Assembly (NCBI GenBank): GCA_963665785.1
Contig: OY762456.1
Coordinates: 1,984,001 to 2,048,000 of the forward strand
Source of the DNA: UBA7455 sp026713185
Lineage (GTDB): Bacteria; Pseudomonadota; Gammaproteobacteria; Pseudomonadales; Azotimanducaceae
DNA: 64,000 nucleotides
Reading direction: 5' to 3'
The notes under the pieces: generated by a model
What the model was told of the DNA's origin: nothing
Databases searched by the model: none
What the model saw: only the letters and a program-made list of their open reading frames with translations
Made by a program: the position numbers and the translations under genes
In this document: one piece after another, positions 44,313-53,544 of the stretch
How positions within the stretch are numbered: position 1 is the stretch's first letter
How the letters are laid out: every line of letters starts with the position of its first letter

Positions 44313-45244
44313 GTATTCTGGTTGTAGCAGAGCATGATAACAACGCCATCAAGGCGCCGACTCTCGTGGCGGTTGCCGCGGCGGAAGAAATCGGAGGGAA
44401 CATCGAAGTTCTGGTTGCAGGATCGAATTGTAATGGGGCAGGGGAGGCTGCTGCTGCTGTCAAAGGTGTCAGCAAGGTGCTGGTAGCTGATAATGAAGCT
44501 TTTGATCATCAACTGGCAGAGAATATAGCTGATCTTGTGGCTGCAATCGGTAAGGATTACAGTCACATTCTGACACCCACCACTACCTCCGGGAAGAACT
44601 TTATGCCCAGAGTCGCTGCTTTGCTGGATGTGGCCCAGATTTCTGATATCAGCGGTGTGGTCAGTGAAGATACCTTCGAGAGACCGATTTACGCCGGGAA
44701 TGCCATTGCCACGGTTCAATCGTCAGATCCTGTCAAAGTGATGACTGTTCGCGGAACTGCTTTTGATGGTGTTGCCGCGGAAGGTGGCAACGCTGAAATG
44801 GTGTCGGTGGATATCGTATGTGATCCCGGGCTTTCCTCCTGGGACAAGGATGAGATTGCGAAACTGGAACGGCCGGAACTGACTGCTGCAAACATCATCA
44901 TTTCCGGTGGCAGAGGTATGCAGAACGGTGAGAATTTCGCATTGCTGGAGTCAGTTGCGGACAAACTGGGCGCCGCCATGGGTGCATCCAGGGCTGCGGT
45001 TGATGCCGGTTTCGTTCCCAATGACATGCAGGTTGGTCAGACCGGGAAGATAGTGGCCCCTGATTTGTATATTGCTGTAGGTATCAGTGGCGCCATCCAG
45101 CATCTGGCTGGGATGAAGGATTCCAGGGTCATCGTCGCCATCAATAAGGACGGTGACGCACCTATTTTTCAGGTGGCCGATTATGGTCTGGTGGCAGACC
45201 TGTTCAAGGCTGTTCCGGAGTTTGATTCTCTATTGAGTGAGTAG
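44309..45244 (+). CDS. etfA: Electron transfer flavoprotein alpha subunit
   Basis: The 311-residue protein has the FAD-binding C-terminal domain of EtfA: IIISGGRGMQNGENF, GAAMGASRAAVDAGFVPNDMQVGQTGK and ISGAIQHLAGMKDSRVIVAINKD. It pairs with EtfB to accept electrons from acyl-CoA dehydrogenases and related enzymes and hand them to ETF-QO, whose gene is divergent upstream. Confidence 0.96.
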   Translation: MSILVVAEHDNNAIKAPTLVAVAAAEEIGGNIEVLVAGSNCNGAGEAAAAVKGVSKVLVADNEAFDHQLAENIADLVAAIGKDYSHILTPTTTSGKNFMPRVAALLDVAQISDISGVVSEDTFERPIYAGNAIATVQSSDPVKVMTVRGTAFDGVAAEGGNAEMVSVDIVCDPGLSSWDKDEIAKLERPELTAANIIISGGRGMQNGENFALLESVADKLGAAMGASRAAVDAGFVPNDMQVGQTGKIVAPDLYIAVGISGAIQHLAGMKDSRVIVAINKDGDAPIFQVADYGLVADLFKAVPEFDSLLSE

Positions 45245-45260
45245 TAATCACCCCGAATAG

Positions 45261-46199
45261 TCAGGGATAGCTCTGTAGGGTATTCATTACCAGATCAATG
45301 ATGGACTTGCCGTCTGCCTGTATCGCAACAGCTGCGTTGCTGGCCTTGGGTGGTACCAGTCCCTCTGCTGCCGACAGACGTCGCTGGTCGCAGACCGTTT
45401 GTCCCCTGGTGAGTTTGCCTGTGCACTCCACATCGACATGCATGTTCTCATGTCGGATGAGTGCCGGATGAGTGTAAGGCACCACTGCACAGACATCGTG
45501 TACCGGTGCATATTGCCGCTGGTACAGTGACTGCTGTTTATTCAGATAAAAATCCAGTGCGCCACCTATTGCTCTTGCCAGTTTCCGGGAGGTGGCAAGC
45601 AATGATTGGACCTGTGTCACCGTAATCCCAAAGGTCGTGGTGACGTTGAGTCCCACCATGCGGATGGGAATACCACTGTTGAATACTATCGCTGCTGCTT
45701 CCGGGTCGGCATGGATATTGAACTCCGCCGTTGGTGTTGCATTGCCAAAAGTCGTCGATCCACCCATGATGGAGATTTCACGAATGCGATCCCTGATGTC
45801 CGGTGCGTCTACAATCGCCGTAGCGATGTTAGTCAGTGGCGCCACCGCAATGACTCTCAGGTCATCCTCCTGCCTGGCTGTATTGATGATCAGTTCCGGT
45901 CCAGAGATAGACAGTGGTTTTGTTGCAGGTGGTGGCAGGTTGGCGCCGTCCAGACCACTTTTCCCATGAACACTCTCGGCGTTGATGGCATTGTCGACGA
46001 GTGGTTTACCAATACCTTTTGCCACCGGAATTGATAGATCGGCGGCTTCCAGAATGGCAAGTGCATTACGAGTGGTGTTGGTAATGTTCGAGTTGCCGAA
46101 AACTGTCGAAACGCCTGTCAGATCAAGAAGTTTTGCAGCTACCAGCAGGGCAACTGCATCGTCATGTCCCGGGTCACAATCGAAATGAAATCGAGTCAA
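45261..46199 (-). CDS. Inosine-uridine-type nucleoside hydrolase
   Basis: The 312-residue protein starts MTRFHFDCDPGHDDAVALL, the calcium-binding Asp cluster of nucleoside hydrolases. It contains GVSTVFGNSNI, ISIMGGSTTFGNATPTAEFNIHADPEAA and VHDVCAVVPYTHP, which fit the family. It splits ribonucleosides to base and ribose in the cytoplasm. The gene ends 17 bases from the convergent etfA stop and lies just downstream of pyrB on the same strand. Confidence 0.92.
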   Translation of the reverse strand: MTRFHFDCDPGHDDAVALLVAAKLLDLTGVSTVFGNSNITNTTRNALAILEAADLSIPVAKGIGKPLVDNAINAESVHGKSGLDGANLPPPATKPLSISGPELIINTARQEDDLRVIAVAPLTNIATAIVDAPDIRDRIREISIMGGSTTFGNATPTAEFNIHADPEAAAIVFNSGIPIRMVGLNVTTTFGITVTQVQSLLATSRKLARAIGGALDFYLNKQQSLYQRQYAPVHDVCAVVPYTHPALIRHENMHVDVECTGKLTRGQTVCDQRRLSAAEGLVPPKASNAAVAIQADGKSIIDLVMNTLQSYP

Positions 46200-46224
46200 A
46201 ACGCCAATTCTACAAAATGGGTAA

Positions 46225-47256
46225 TCATGGTGTCCCTCCGGACTCTGAGGAACGTCTGGTATGCCAGTTTACGTCCCGGGCGGTGTCTTCTATCTGATCC
46301 ACGACATTGAGTATCAGAGCAAACAGAGCCATCCGGATAAGTACACCGTTGTCGGTCTGGCGGAATATTGCCAGATTGGGATTTTCATTCAGATCGCTAT
46401 CAAGCTCATTGGCGTCATCCCTGGAATCCCGGGGTAATGGATGCATGATGACGGTATTGGGTTCACAGTATTCCGTATAAATGGACTGATTCAGCCTGAA
46501 CAGTCCTCTATACAGGTCTGCTTCTTCCCTGGTCGGGAATCGTTCTTCCTGGGTGCGGGTCACGTACAGTATATCCGCATGGCTGATACCGGCGTACAAA
46601 TCCATTGATTCAACCACTTTGTGCCCGGCGCCACGCATTGCACTGATGTATTCTTCTCCCAGGCTCAATTCCGGCGGTGAGATCAGAGTGAAGTGGACAT
46701 TGCTGTACAGGGTGAGTAATTTACAAAGGCTGTGGACCGCCCGGCCATACCGCAGATCGCCGATGAGAGCGATGCGAAGATTGTCTATACCCTTTCCCTG
46801 ACCCGCCATTTCCTTCCTGATAGTATAAAGGTCAAGTAAGGCCTGACTGGGATGTTCATTGGCGCCATCACCGCCGTTCAGCACAGGTACCCGACTGGCA
46901 CTGGCGAATTCCTCAACAGATCCTTCGATTTTGTGCCGCATGACAATCACATCACTATAGCCGCTGAGTACCCTGGCCGTGTCGTAAAAGGATTCACCCT
47001 TGACAATGGCGGAAGCCCTCACCTCAGTCGTTTCACGCACTTCTCCCCCCAGGAGATTAAAGGCACAACCAAAGCTGACCCGGGTACGGGTACTCGGTTC
47101 AAAGAACATGTTGCCGAGGATGCAGCCCTCAAGTACGCGGGTGACTCGCTGCCGGTTCACATAAGGGACCATCCGGTCTGCAACGGAAAATACCTGGTTT
47201 ATTGCAGGGAGATCAAACTGGGAAACCGAAAGGATATGATTGTTGACGAAATTCAT
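46225..47256 (-). CDS. pyrB: Aspartate carbamoyltransferase
   Basis: PyrB makes carbamoyl aspartate in pyrimidine synthesis. The sequence has the carbamoyl-phosphate motif FFEPSTRTRVSF, VLNGGDGANEHPSQALLDLYT, a Lys loop (VKGESFYDTARVL) and HPLPRDSRDDANE. I choose the ATG at 47256 (MNFVNNHILSVSQFDLP, 343 residues), the usual start pattern of longer gammaproteobacterial forms; the ATG at 47298 is also possible, and an AAGGAAG lies 12 bases before 47256. No pyrI is adjacent. The nucleoside hydrolase downstream suggests a nucleotide metabolism unit. Confidence 0.93.
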   Translation of the reverse strand: MNFVNNHILSVSQFDLPAINQVFSVADRMVPYVNRQRVTRVLEGCILGNMFFEPSTRTRVSFGCAFNLLGGEVRETTEVRASAIVKGESFYDTARVLSGYSDVIVMRHKIEGSVEEFASASRVPVLNGGDGANEHPSQALLDLYTIRKEMAGQGKGIDNLRIALIGDLRYGRAVHSLCKLLTLYSNVHFTLISPPELSLGEEYISAMRGAGHKVVESMDLYAGISHADILYVTRTQEERFPTREEADLYRGLFRLNQSIYTEYCEPNTVIMHPLPRDSRDDANELDSDLNENPNLAIFRQTDNGVLIRMALFALILNVVDQIEDTARDVNWHTRRSSESGGTP

Positions 47257-47530
47257 TGAATTAAATGACTTCCTTATGTTTCCGTTTATAACAGTCATTA
47301 AAACCGCTAACCCTCAATATATCAATCCGTCAGGACAGACAGTTTGCCTATGGTAACGATAAACAGGCACTTGACCTTATGGGGCTCAAAGCATACCTTG
47401 CCTTAACAGAAGACAGAGACTGCTGATGGCAGGATACTTCCGAAGGTAACCGCAATGACTGTTGCAGCATTGCGGATTTTGATGCTGACATCAAATATGT
47501 ATTCTGGAATTTCCAGGAAGGGCGATAAGG

Positions 47531-48403
47531 ATGGATAACAAGATTCTTGTGCTGGGAGCCAAAGGCCAGTTGGGTCAATCCCTGTTATCCATACAACCCG
47601 CGGGACTCAATGTAACTTATGCCGGTCGTGCAGAGTGCGATCTCACGGATGCAGCCGCAGTGGCCGGGTTTATGAACAGGATTCAACCCACAGTGATTAT
47701 CAACTGTGCGGCTTATACTGCAGTCGACAAAGCCGAAGAAGAAATTGATGCATGCTTTGAAATCAATTGCGATGCAGTACTGAACATTGCGAATTGCTGT
47801 ACAGGAAGAAGACTCATCCACATCTCGACCGATTTTGTCTTCAATGGTCAAAAAAGAACACCCTATTTGCCCGAGGATACGCCGGCTCCACTGGGTGTTT
47901 ATGGCAAAAGCAAACTGGCCGGAGAGAGAGCTGCGCTGCAATCAATACCGGAGCAGGTAATGATCATTCGAACTGCCTGGCTATATGGCACGGTGGGTTC
48001 CAACTTTGTAAAAACCATGATGCGTCTGATGACTGAAAAAGAAGAACTGTCCGTTGTCTGCGATCAACGGGGGTCTCCTACCTTTACACGAGGTCTGGCC
48101 GATGTCATCTGGCGGATCATGATCCAGGACTGTTTTGCTGCCGGTGTATACCACTGGACTGATTCTGGGAACATTACCTGGCACGAATTTGCAGCGGCCA
48201 TACAGGAAGGCGCCATCGCCAGGGGCCTGCTGTCTGGAAAAATTCCGATTAAGCCTATTCTCGCAGACGAATATCAAACATTGGCCTGTCGACCTGCCTA
48301 CAGCGTAATGGATACGTCAAAGCTGGAAAATCTCGTTGGACATTGTGCAACACCCTGGCGAGATCATCTTGATGACATGCTCAGTGAGATCAGTGCCTTA
48401 TGA
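47531..48403 (+). CDS. rmlD: dTDP-4-dehydrorhamnose reductase-like enzyme
   Basis: The 290-residue NAD(P)-dependent protein has the Rossmann start ILVLGAKGQLGQSLL, NCAAYTAVDKAEEE, the catalytic Thr and Tyr/Lys in HISTDFVFNG and PLGVYGKSKLAGE, and RTAWLYGTVGSNFVKTM. Reduction of dTDP-4-dehydrorhamnose to dTDP-rhamnose is the known RmlD reaction. No rmlA/B/C genes are nearby, so another sugar-nucleotide substrate is possible. It overlaps the next gene by four bases (ATGA). Confidence 0.88.
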   Translation: MDNKILVLGAKGQLGQSLLSIQPAGLNVTYAGRAECDLTDAAAVAGFMNRIQPTVIINCAAYTAVDKAEEEIDACFEINCDAVLNIANCCTGRRLIHISTDFVFNGQKRTPYLPEDTPAPLGVYGKSKLAGERAALQSIPEQVMIIRTAWLYGTVGSNFVKTMMRLMTEKEELSVVCDQRGSPTFTRGLADVIWRIMIQDCFAAGVYHWTDSGNITWHEFAAAIQEGAIARGLLSGKIPIKPILADEYQTLACRPAYSVMDTSKLENLVGHCATPWRDHLDDMLSEISAL

Positions 48404-50022
48404 GTTTTCAAACAAGGTATTTTAACCTGGACGAGGTTGCTGCCATCAGAGCTGCAGCACTTGAATTCCCTTCCTGGAGTCTCTCCGACCGGCAGACCTG
48501 CGATGTAGAACTCATTCTCAACGGCGCCTTCTTCCCGTTGACCGGGTTTATGACAGAAGCGGATGCCAATACCGTGATCGAGAGCAACACCTGGCAGGGT
48601 CACTTTTTCCCCGTGCCGATCATGCTTGATGTAACCACCGAATTTGCAGATCAGGTCACGGTTGGTCAGGACATTTCCTTAAGGGACAGGGAAGGTGCTC
48701 TTATTGCGGTACTCAAACTGACTGAAAAATTTCCATTAGCCGGAATTGAACCGTACTGCGATGAGGTAGAGATCTGTCTGGCTGGCGAGATTTGGGGAGT
48801 TGAAGCCCCCGTACATCATGATTTTAATCATATCCGCATGTCGCCAGAAGAAGTACGGCATCAGTTCGACCAACTGGGGTGGTGCAATGTTTTGGGGTTT
48901 GATGCTCAGCGACCACTGCATCAGAAGCAGGTACATGAAATTAATCAGGTCGCCATGTCCAGGGATGCGAATCTGCTGATCATGCCATCTGTTGGCGTGA
49001 CAGATACAGGAGATATCCATCACTATGCTCTTATGCACTGTTTTGAACATGTGCAGAACAGATTTCCCACACAGTCTGCCGCTCTGTGTATGTTGCCCCT
49101 GGTCCGTCGGCATTCCGGCGTCAGGGATGTTTTGTTGCATGCTCTGGTTTTGCAGAATTACGGCTGTAGTCACTACCTGGTTGATGAAAATATCTGTTTT
49201 GCCGGTGCGACTGGCCCGGATGACATTTCGCTGCAGGAAACACTGCTGACCTTTGATGAAAGACTGGACATCAGTCTGGTCCAGAAAGATCACATGGTCT
49301 ACTGTGCACAGCGCGGGGGTTTCATTGCGCGTCGGGAAGTTAAAGAACAGTCAACGGTTCAGGAATTTTCCAGGCAGGCATTACAGGAACACCTGGAGTC
49401 TGGATTGGATGTTCCACAGTGGTATACCTATCCGGAAATCATTACAGAGCTCAAAAAGATCTGTAAACCGCGCACGGAACAGGGGTTTACCCTGTTTTTT
49501 ACCGGACTGTCGGGCTCCGGCAAATCGACCATTGCAAATATCATGCTTGTCAGGATGATGGAAATGGGTGCCAGACCAGTCACTTTACTCGATGGTGACA
49601 TCGTCCGTCAGATGCTTTCCAGTGAACTTGGATTTTCAAAGGAACACCGGGATTTGAATATTCGCCGTATCGGTTACGTTGCCAGCCAGTTAACCAGGCA
49701 GGGTGGCATTGCCATTTGTGCACTCATTGCACCCTACAGGGAAGCACGTAGAGCCGTAAGGTCAATGGTTGAGGAAGTTGGCGGATTTATCGAGGTTCAC
49801 GTTGCCACGAGTATTGAGGAATGTGAACGGCGGGATCGAAAAGGTCTGTATGCCAAGGCAAGAGCGGGAATAATCAAGGAGTTTACTGGTATAAGTGATC
49901 CTTATGAAGTGCCCGGAAACCCGGAATTGGTAGTCGATACCCAGGATGTGACACCGGAAGAATCAGCGCAGGAAGTCATGCTCGTTCTGGAGAAAATGGG
50001 TTACCTGAAACAGGCGGGCTAG
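48400..50022 (+). CDS. ATP-sulfurylase-like domain fused to APS kinase, sulfurylase site degenerate
   Basis: Residues 1-360 follow the ATP sulfurylase (Sat) fold throughout (VELILNGAFFPLTGFM, MPSVGVTDTGDIHHYAL, MLPLVRRHSGVRDVLLHALVLQNYGCSHYLV). The catalytic motif QxRNPxHxxH appears as FDAQRPLHQKQ, losing the Gln, Arg and second His. GRDHAG is replaced by VDENICFAG, and the late SGTxxR motif by SRQALQ. The C-terminal ~170 residues are an apparently intact APS kinase (FFTGLSGSGKSTIAN, DGDIVRQMLSSELGFSKEHRDLN). So the first domain probably no longer makes APS. It lies between rmlD and the convergent cysNC, which carries a second APS kinase. Confidence 0.85.
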   Translation: MSFQTRYFNLDEVAAIRAAALEFPSWSLSDRQTCDVELILNGAFFPLTGFMTEADANTVIESNTWQGHFFPVPIMLDVTTEFADQVTVGQDISLRDREGALIAVLKLTEKFPLAGIEPYCDEVEICLAGEIWGVEAPVHHDFNHIRMSPEEVRHQFDQLGWCNVLGFDAQRPLHQKQVHEINQVAMSRDANLLIMPSVGVTDTGDIHHYALMHCFEHVQNRFPTQSAALCMLPLVRRHSGVRDVLLHALVLQNYGCSHYLVDENICFAGATGPDDISLQETLLTFDERLDISLVQKDHMVYCAQRGGFIARREVKEQSTVQEFSRQALQEHLESGLDVPQWYTYPEIITELKKICKPRTEQGFTLFFTGLSGSGKSTIANIMLVRMMEMGARPVTLLDGDIVRQMLSSELGFSKEHRDLNIRRIGYVASQLTRQGGIAICALIAPYREARRAVRSMVEEVGGFIEVHVATSIEECERRDRKGLYAKARAGIIKEFTGISDPYEVPGNPELVVDTQDVTPEESAQEVMLVLEKMGYLKQAG

Positions 50023-50029
50023 AAAGCCC
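50016..50029. other. Hairpin spanning two convergent stop codons
   Basis: GGGCT (50016-50020), AGAA and AGCCC (50025-50029) form a perfect 5-bp hairpin. The CTAG at 50019-50022 supplies the stop codons of both the Sat-like/APS kinase gene (plus strand) and cysNC (minus strand). Confidence 0.7.
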
Positions 50030-51947
50030 CATGATTTTCGAGCAGTACCAGTAATCTTTCCACTGATTCTTCGATAGAAATCTCATGGGTAGGCAAGACC
50101 AGGTCAGCGTCTTCCGGTACGTCATAAGGTAGATTTACACCCGGAACCGTGTCGAGACCTCCTTTATCGGCAGCTTCATAGAATCCTTCCGTATCTCTTT
50201 CCTTACAGACTGCCAGGGGAGCGTTCAGGTAAATCAGCAGAAAGTCTTCGCCAATGGTTGCCCGCGCTTTTTTCCTGACAGCATCAGTCGGTGCGACAAA
50301 AGAACAGATTGTGATAATACCTGCCTGATTCATCAATTTGGCTATCTCGACGCCACGTCTTATGTTTTCTGATCGGCTGTCTTCATCAAAGCCAAGGTCT
50401 TTGCTGGGTCCCAGGCGCATGTTCTGACCATCCAGTACTGTTGCGGTACGCCCCATATCAAACAATTTGCGTTCCAGAGCATAAGCAATCGAGCTCTTGC
50501 CGGAACCGGTTAAACCCGTTAGAAGCAGCGTTTTTGGGGTCTGCCCAAAGCGTTCATTACGATTTTCCTGTGAAATCAAACTGGCTGTTGCCTGCAGGTG
50601 TTCACTTCGTTGGCCGGATTCCCATGCAGAACCCGTGATAACACTGCCAGTACCGACGATCAGGCCGGCGCCTACGGTCTCGTTGGTCAGACGGTCAATC
50701 ATGACAAAAGACCCAGTGCTCCGATTAGCCTTGTAGGTGTCGAAAGCAATCCTTTGCGTCAGCATCAGTTCACAGCGCCCAATCTCATTCAGACCAAGGT
50801 TATCTCCCGGTGTCTGTGCGAGAGTGTTGACATCAATTTTGAAACGGATATCCGTAATGGAACCTGTCGTTTTTCTGGTTGCCTGTTTGAAAAGATACTG
50901 TTTGCCGGGCTGCATTGGCATCTCAGCCATCCAGATGATATGAGCTTCAATCCGGTCAGTGAAGTAGGGGATATTGTTGGGATGCACCAGCATGTCACCC
51001 CGGCTGATGTCCAGTTCATCATCTATCGTAAATGTTACCGCCTGTGGTGGAAACGCTTGTTCCAGTTCTCCATCAGGGGTCTCGATGGAAGCAATACGAC
51101 TCGTTTTACGGGAAGGTAACACCATAATTTCATCGCCCTTTCTGACGATACCGGATGCTACTGTCCCACAGTAACCTCTGAAATCAGGCCCCGGTCGGTT
51201 GACATACTGAACCGGAAATCGGAAATCCACCAGGTTCCTGTCCGATGAAATCTGGATATTCTCCAGCATAGTCATTAATGGCGCACCCTCGTACCAGGGC
51301 ATACTGGTTGAGGAATCAACGACATTATCGCCTTTCAAAGCCGACATTGGCAGATAGCGAAGATCCTGAATATCCAGATGCATTGAAAATGCCGCATAGT
51401 CTGATTTTATCTGCTGATACACTTCTTCGGAGTAGTCCACCAGGTCCATCTTGTTGATAGCGACGATGATATGTCTGATTCCAAGGAGTGTGGCGATAAA
51501 ACTGTGGCGCTTGGTTTGAGTCAGGACGCCGTTCACTGCATCAATCAGTATGACGGCAAGATCGCAGTTTGAAGCACCCGTGGCCATATTGCGGGTGTAC
51601 TGCTCATGGCCGGGTGAATCGGCAATAATAAATTTTCGTTTGTCTGTAGAAAAGTACCGGTAGGCAATGTCAATAGTAATTCCCTGTTCCCGCTCTGCCT
51701 GCAACCCGTCAACCAGAAGCGCCAGATCAATTCCGTCTGCAACCGTACCAACGCGAGCGGAATCCGCCTTTACCGCGGCCAGTTGATCATCCAGAATCAG
51801 CTGGGAGTCATGCAGTAACCGACCGATTAAAGTGCTCTTTCCATCATCCACGCTGCCACAGGTCAACAGGCGCAAGAGTTCTTTCCTCTCGTGCAGTTTT
51901 AGATAACCATTGATGTCGGTTGTGATCAGATCACTCTGTTCATTCAT
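50019..51947 (-). CDS. cysNC: Sulfate adenylyltransferase GTPase subunit fused to APS kinase
   Basis: The 642-residue protein combines CysN, the GTPase subunit of the assimilatory ATP sulfurylase (GSVDDGKSTLIGRLLHDS, DSPGHEQYTRNMATGASNCD, INKMDLVDYS), with a C-terminal APS kinase CysC (LLTGLTGSGKSSIAYALE, DGQNMRLGPSKDLGFDE). With CysD, encoded 57 bases upstream, it turns sulfate into APS and then PAPS. I choose the ATG at 51947 (MNEQSDLITTDINGYL), with a CCGGA site; a TTG at 51974 would add nine residues. Confidence 0.95.
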   Translation of the reverse strand: MNEQSDLITTDINGYLKLHERKELLRLLTCGSVDDGKSTLIGRLLHDSQLILDDQLAAVKADSARVGTVADGIDLALLVDGLQAEREQGITIDIAYRYFSTDKRKFIIADSPGHEQYTRNMATGASNCDLAVILIDAVNGVLTQTKRHSFIATLLGIRHIIVAINKMDLVDYSEEVYQQIKSDYAAFSMHLDIQDLRYLPMSALKGDNVVDSSTSMPWYEGAPLMTMLENIQISSDRNLVDFRFPVQYVNRPGPDFRGYCGTVASGIVRKGDEIMVLPSRKTSRIASIETPDGELEQAFPPQAVTFTIDDELDISRGDMLVHPNNIPYFTDRIEAHIIWMAEMPMQPGKQYLFKQATRKTTGSITDIRFKIDVNTLAQTPGDNLGLNEIGRCELMLTQRIAFDTYKANRSTGSFVMIDRLTNETVGAGLIVGTGSVITGSAWESGQRSEHLQATASLISQENRNERFGQTPKTLLLTGLTGSGKSSIAYALERKLFDMGRTATVLDGQNMRLGPSKDLGFDEDSRSENIRRGVEIAKLMNQAGIITICSFVAPTDAVRKKARATIGEDFLLIYLNAPLAVCKERDTEGFYEAADKGGLDTVPGVNLPYDVPEDADLVLPTHEISIEESVERLLVLLENHGAF

Positions 51948-52004
51948 TTTTGGTCCGGATTTGATGTATTCCAAGCCGACGGAAAAGCCAAAAACCGTTG
52001 GTTT

Positions 52005-52913
52005 TCAGAAGTAGCCTTCTTTCTTTTTCGTTTCCATGCTGCCTGCCTGATCACTGTCAATCAGTCGGCCTTGTCTTTCAGATGTCGTTGTCAGCAGCAT
52101 TTCCTGCATGATGCCCTGCAGAGTTGTTGCGTTGGACTCCACTGCCCCTGTCAATGGATAGCATCCAAGGGTGCGAAAGCGCACCATCTTCATCTCCGGC
52201 TTTTCATCAGGTTCCAGAGGCATTCTGTCGTCGTCCACCATGATAAGAGTTCCGTCCCTTTTGACAACCGGGCGTTCTTTGGCGAAATAAAGCGGAACGA
52301 TAGGTATTTCTTCCAGCAGGATGTATTGCCAGATATCCAGTTCTGTCCAGTTTGACAGGGGGAATACTCTAATGGACTCACCTTTGTTGAGTTCGCTGTT
52401 ATAAATATTCCATAATTCCGGACGTTGATTTTTAGGGTCCCAACGGTGATTTTTATCCCTGAAGGAATAAACACGCTCCTTGGCTCTCGATTTCTCTTCG
52501 TCTCGACGGGCGCCGCCAAATACAGCATCGAAACCGTATTGATTCAATCCCTGCTTGAGGGCTTCGGTTTTCATGATATCCGTATGCTTCTGACTGCCAT
52601 GTGTAAAAGGTCCAATCCCGGCAGCAACGCCTTCCTGGTTGATATGGACGATCAAATCAATGCCCAGTGACCGGGTGTAAGTATCCCGAAACCTGATCAT
52701 TTCCTTGAACTTCCAGGTTGTGTCAACGTGCATTAACGGGAAAGGAGGCTTGCCTGGATAGAAGGCTTTCATGGCGAGGTGTAGCATCACGGAGGAATCT
52801 TTTCCAATTGAATACAACATCACCGGATTATCAAATTCCGCAGCCACTTCGCGGATAATGTGGATGCTCTCCGCTTCTATCTGTTGTAAATGAGTGAAAC
52901 TGTAATCTTCCAT
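52005..52913 (-). CDS. cysD: Sulfate adenylyltransferase catalytic subunit
   Basis: The 302-residue protein has the PAPS-reductase-like ATP pyrophosphatase fold with the motif VMLYSIGKDSSVMLHLA, HVDTTWKFKEMI, GGARRDEEKSRAKERVYSFRD and LSNWTELDIWQYILLEEIPI. It is the catalytic partner of CysN and makes APS from sulfate and ATP. It is first in the cysD-cysNC operon, and its upstream region borders the tRNA-Val promoter on the opposite strand. Confidence 0.96.
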   Translation of the reverse strand: MEDYSFTHLQQIEAESIHIIREVAAEFDNPVMLYSIGKDSSVMLHLAMKAFYPGKPPFPLMHVDTTWKFKEMIRFRDTYTRSLGIDLIVHINQEGVAAGIGPFTHGSQKHTDIMKTEALKQGLNQYGFDAVFGGARRDEEKSRAKERVYSFRDKNHRWDPKNQRPELWNIYNSELNKGESIRVFPLSNWTELDIWQYILLEEIPIVPLYFAKERPVVKRDGTLIMVDDDRMPLEPDEKPEMKMVRFRTLGCYPLTGAVESNATTLQGIMQEMLLTTTSERQGRLIDSDQAGSMETKKKEGYF

Positions 52914-53060
52914 GCTGTGATGACTCTATTCAGGAGATACCGGAAATTGACTCAGGCGTCATATGGTCTGATGGCGAAATATAACTTACTGGACCGACTT
53001 CAACAAATACAAGTAAGTTCTAAGCTAATTACTATTGTTTGCTCGACATTGATTCACTCC

Positions 53061-53088
53061 TTGACTCAAAGTCAACAAACGGTACAAT
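53061..53088 (+). promoter_or_regulatory. Sigma-70-type promoter of tRNA-Val
   Basis: TTGACT (53061-53066) and TACAAT (53083-53088) are separated by 16 bases, close to the consensus, and lie 23 bases before the tRNA-Val gene. It may also serve tRNA-Asp 83 bases downstream of tRNA-Val. Confidence 0.75.
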
Positions 53089-53111
53089 TCGCTCTTCCTC
53101 ATCAGGGTGTT

Positions 53112-53187
53112 GGGTGTTTAGCTCAGTTGGGAGAGCGACGGCCTTACAAGCCGTAGGTCGCAGGTTCGACCCCTGCAACACCCACCA
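53112..53187 (+). tRNA. tRNA-Val (anticodon TAC)
   Basis: The 76-base gene folds as a cloverleaf: acceptor GGGTGTT/AACACCC with discriminator A and encoded CCA, D-arm with AGCTCAGTTGGGAGAGC, anticodon loop CTTACAA, and T-arm with GGTTCGACC. Anticodon TAC reads Val codons. Confidence 0.98.
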
Positions 53188-53196
53188 GTAACATTG

Positions 53197-53212
53197 GAAT
53201 GAATATTCATTC
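53197..53212. repeat. 16-base perfect palindrome between the two tRNA genes
   Basis: GAATGAATATTCATTC reads the same on both strands, ten bases after tRNA-Val. It may be a processing signal, a regulator site or chance. Confidence 0.6.
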
Positions 53213-53270
53213 TGCAGCAGCAACATTCAATATGTTTTAGAAGATGTTGACGGAATGAAGAGCCTTATAC

Positions 53271-53347
53271 GGAGCGGTAGTTCAGCTGGTTAGAATATCG
53301 GCCTGTCACGCCGGAGGTCGCGGGTTCGAATCCCGTCCGCTCCGCCA
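53271..53347 (+). tRNA. tRNA-Asp (anticodon GTC)
   Basis: The 77-base gene has acceptor GGAGCGG/CCGCTCC with discriminator G and encoded CCA, D-arm AGTTCAGCTGGTTAGAAT, anticodon loop CTGTCAC and T-arm GGGTTCGAATCCC. Anticodon GTC reads Asp codons. Probably co-transcribed with tRNA-Val. Confidence 0.98.
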
Positions 53348-53544
53348 ATTGCCAACCAGTCAGGTCGACATGATTGACTGAGAGTGACAGGTGTTTGACA
53401 CCCTGATGAAGAAATGTCAGTGGTCGGCGAGACTGTCAAAGGTTGCTCCGTTCTACAAAGACGACCTATCGCAAACTATAAAACGCCGTTTGGCCTGGAT
53501 ATCATGTTGCCGATTGTAGGTAACATTTAAAAGTAAATGACAGC

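Noticed and set aside
53387..53404. CAGGTGT/ACACCCTG hairpin after tRNA-Asp as terminator
   Set aside because: The stem has a bulge and no T-tract follows.
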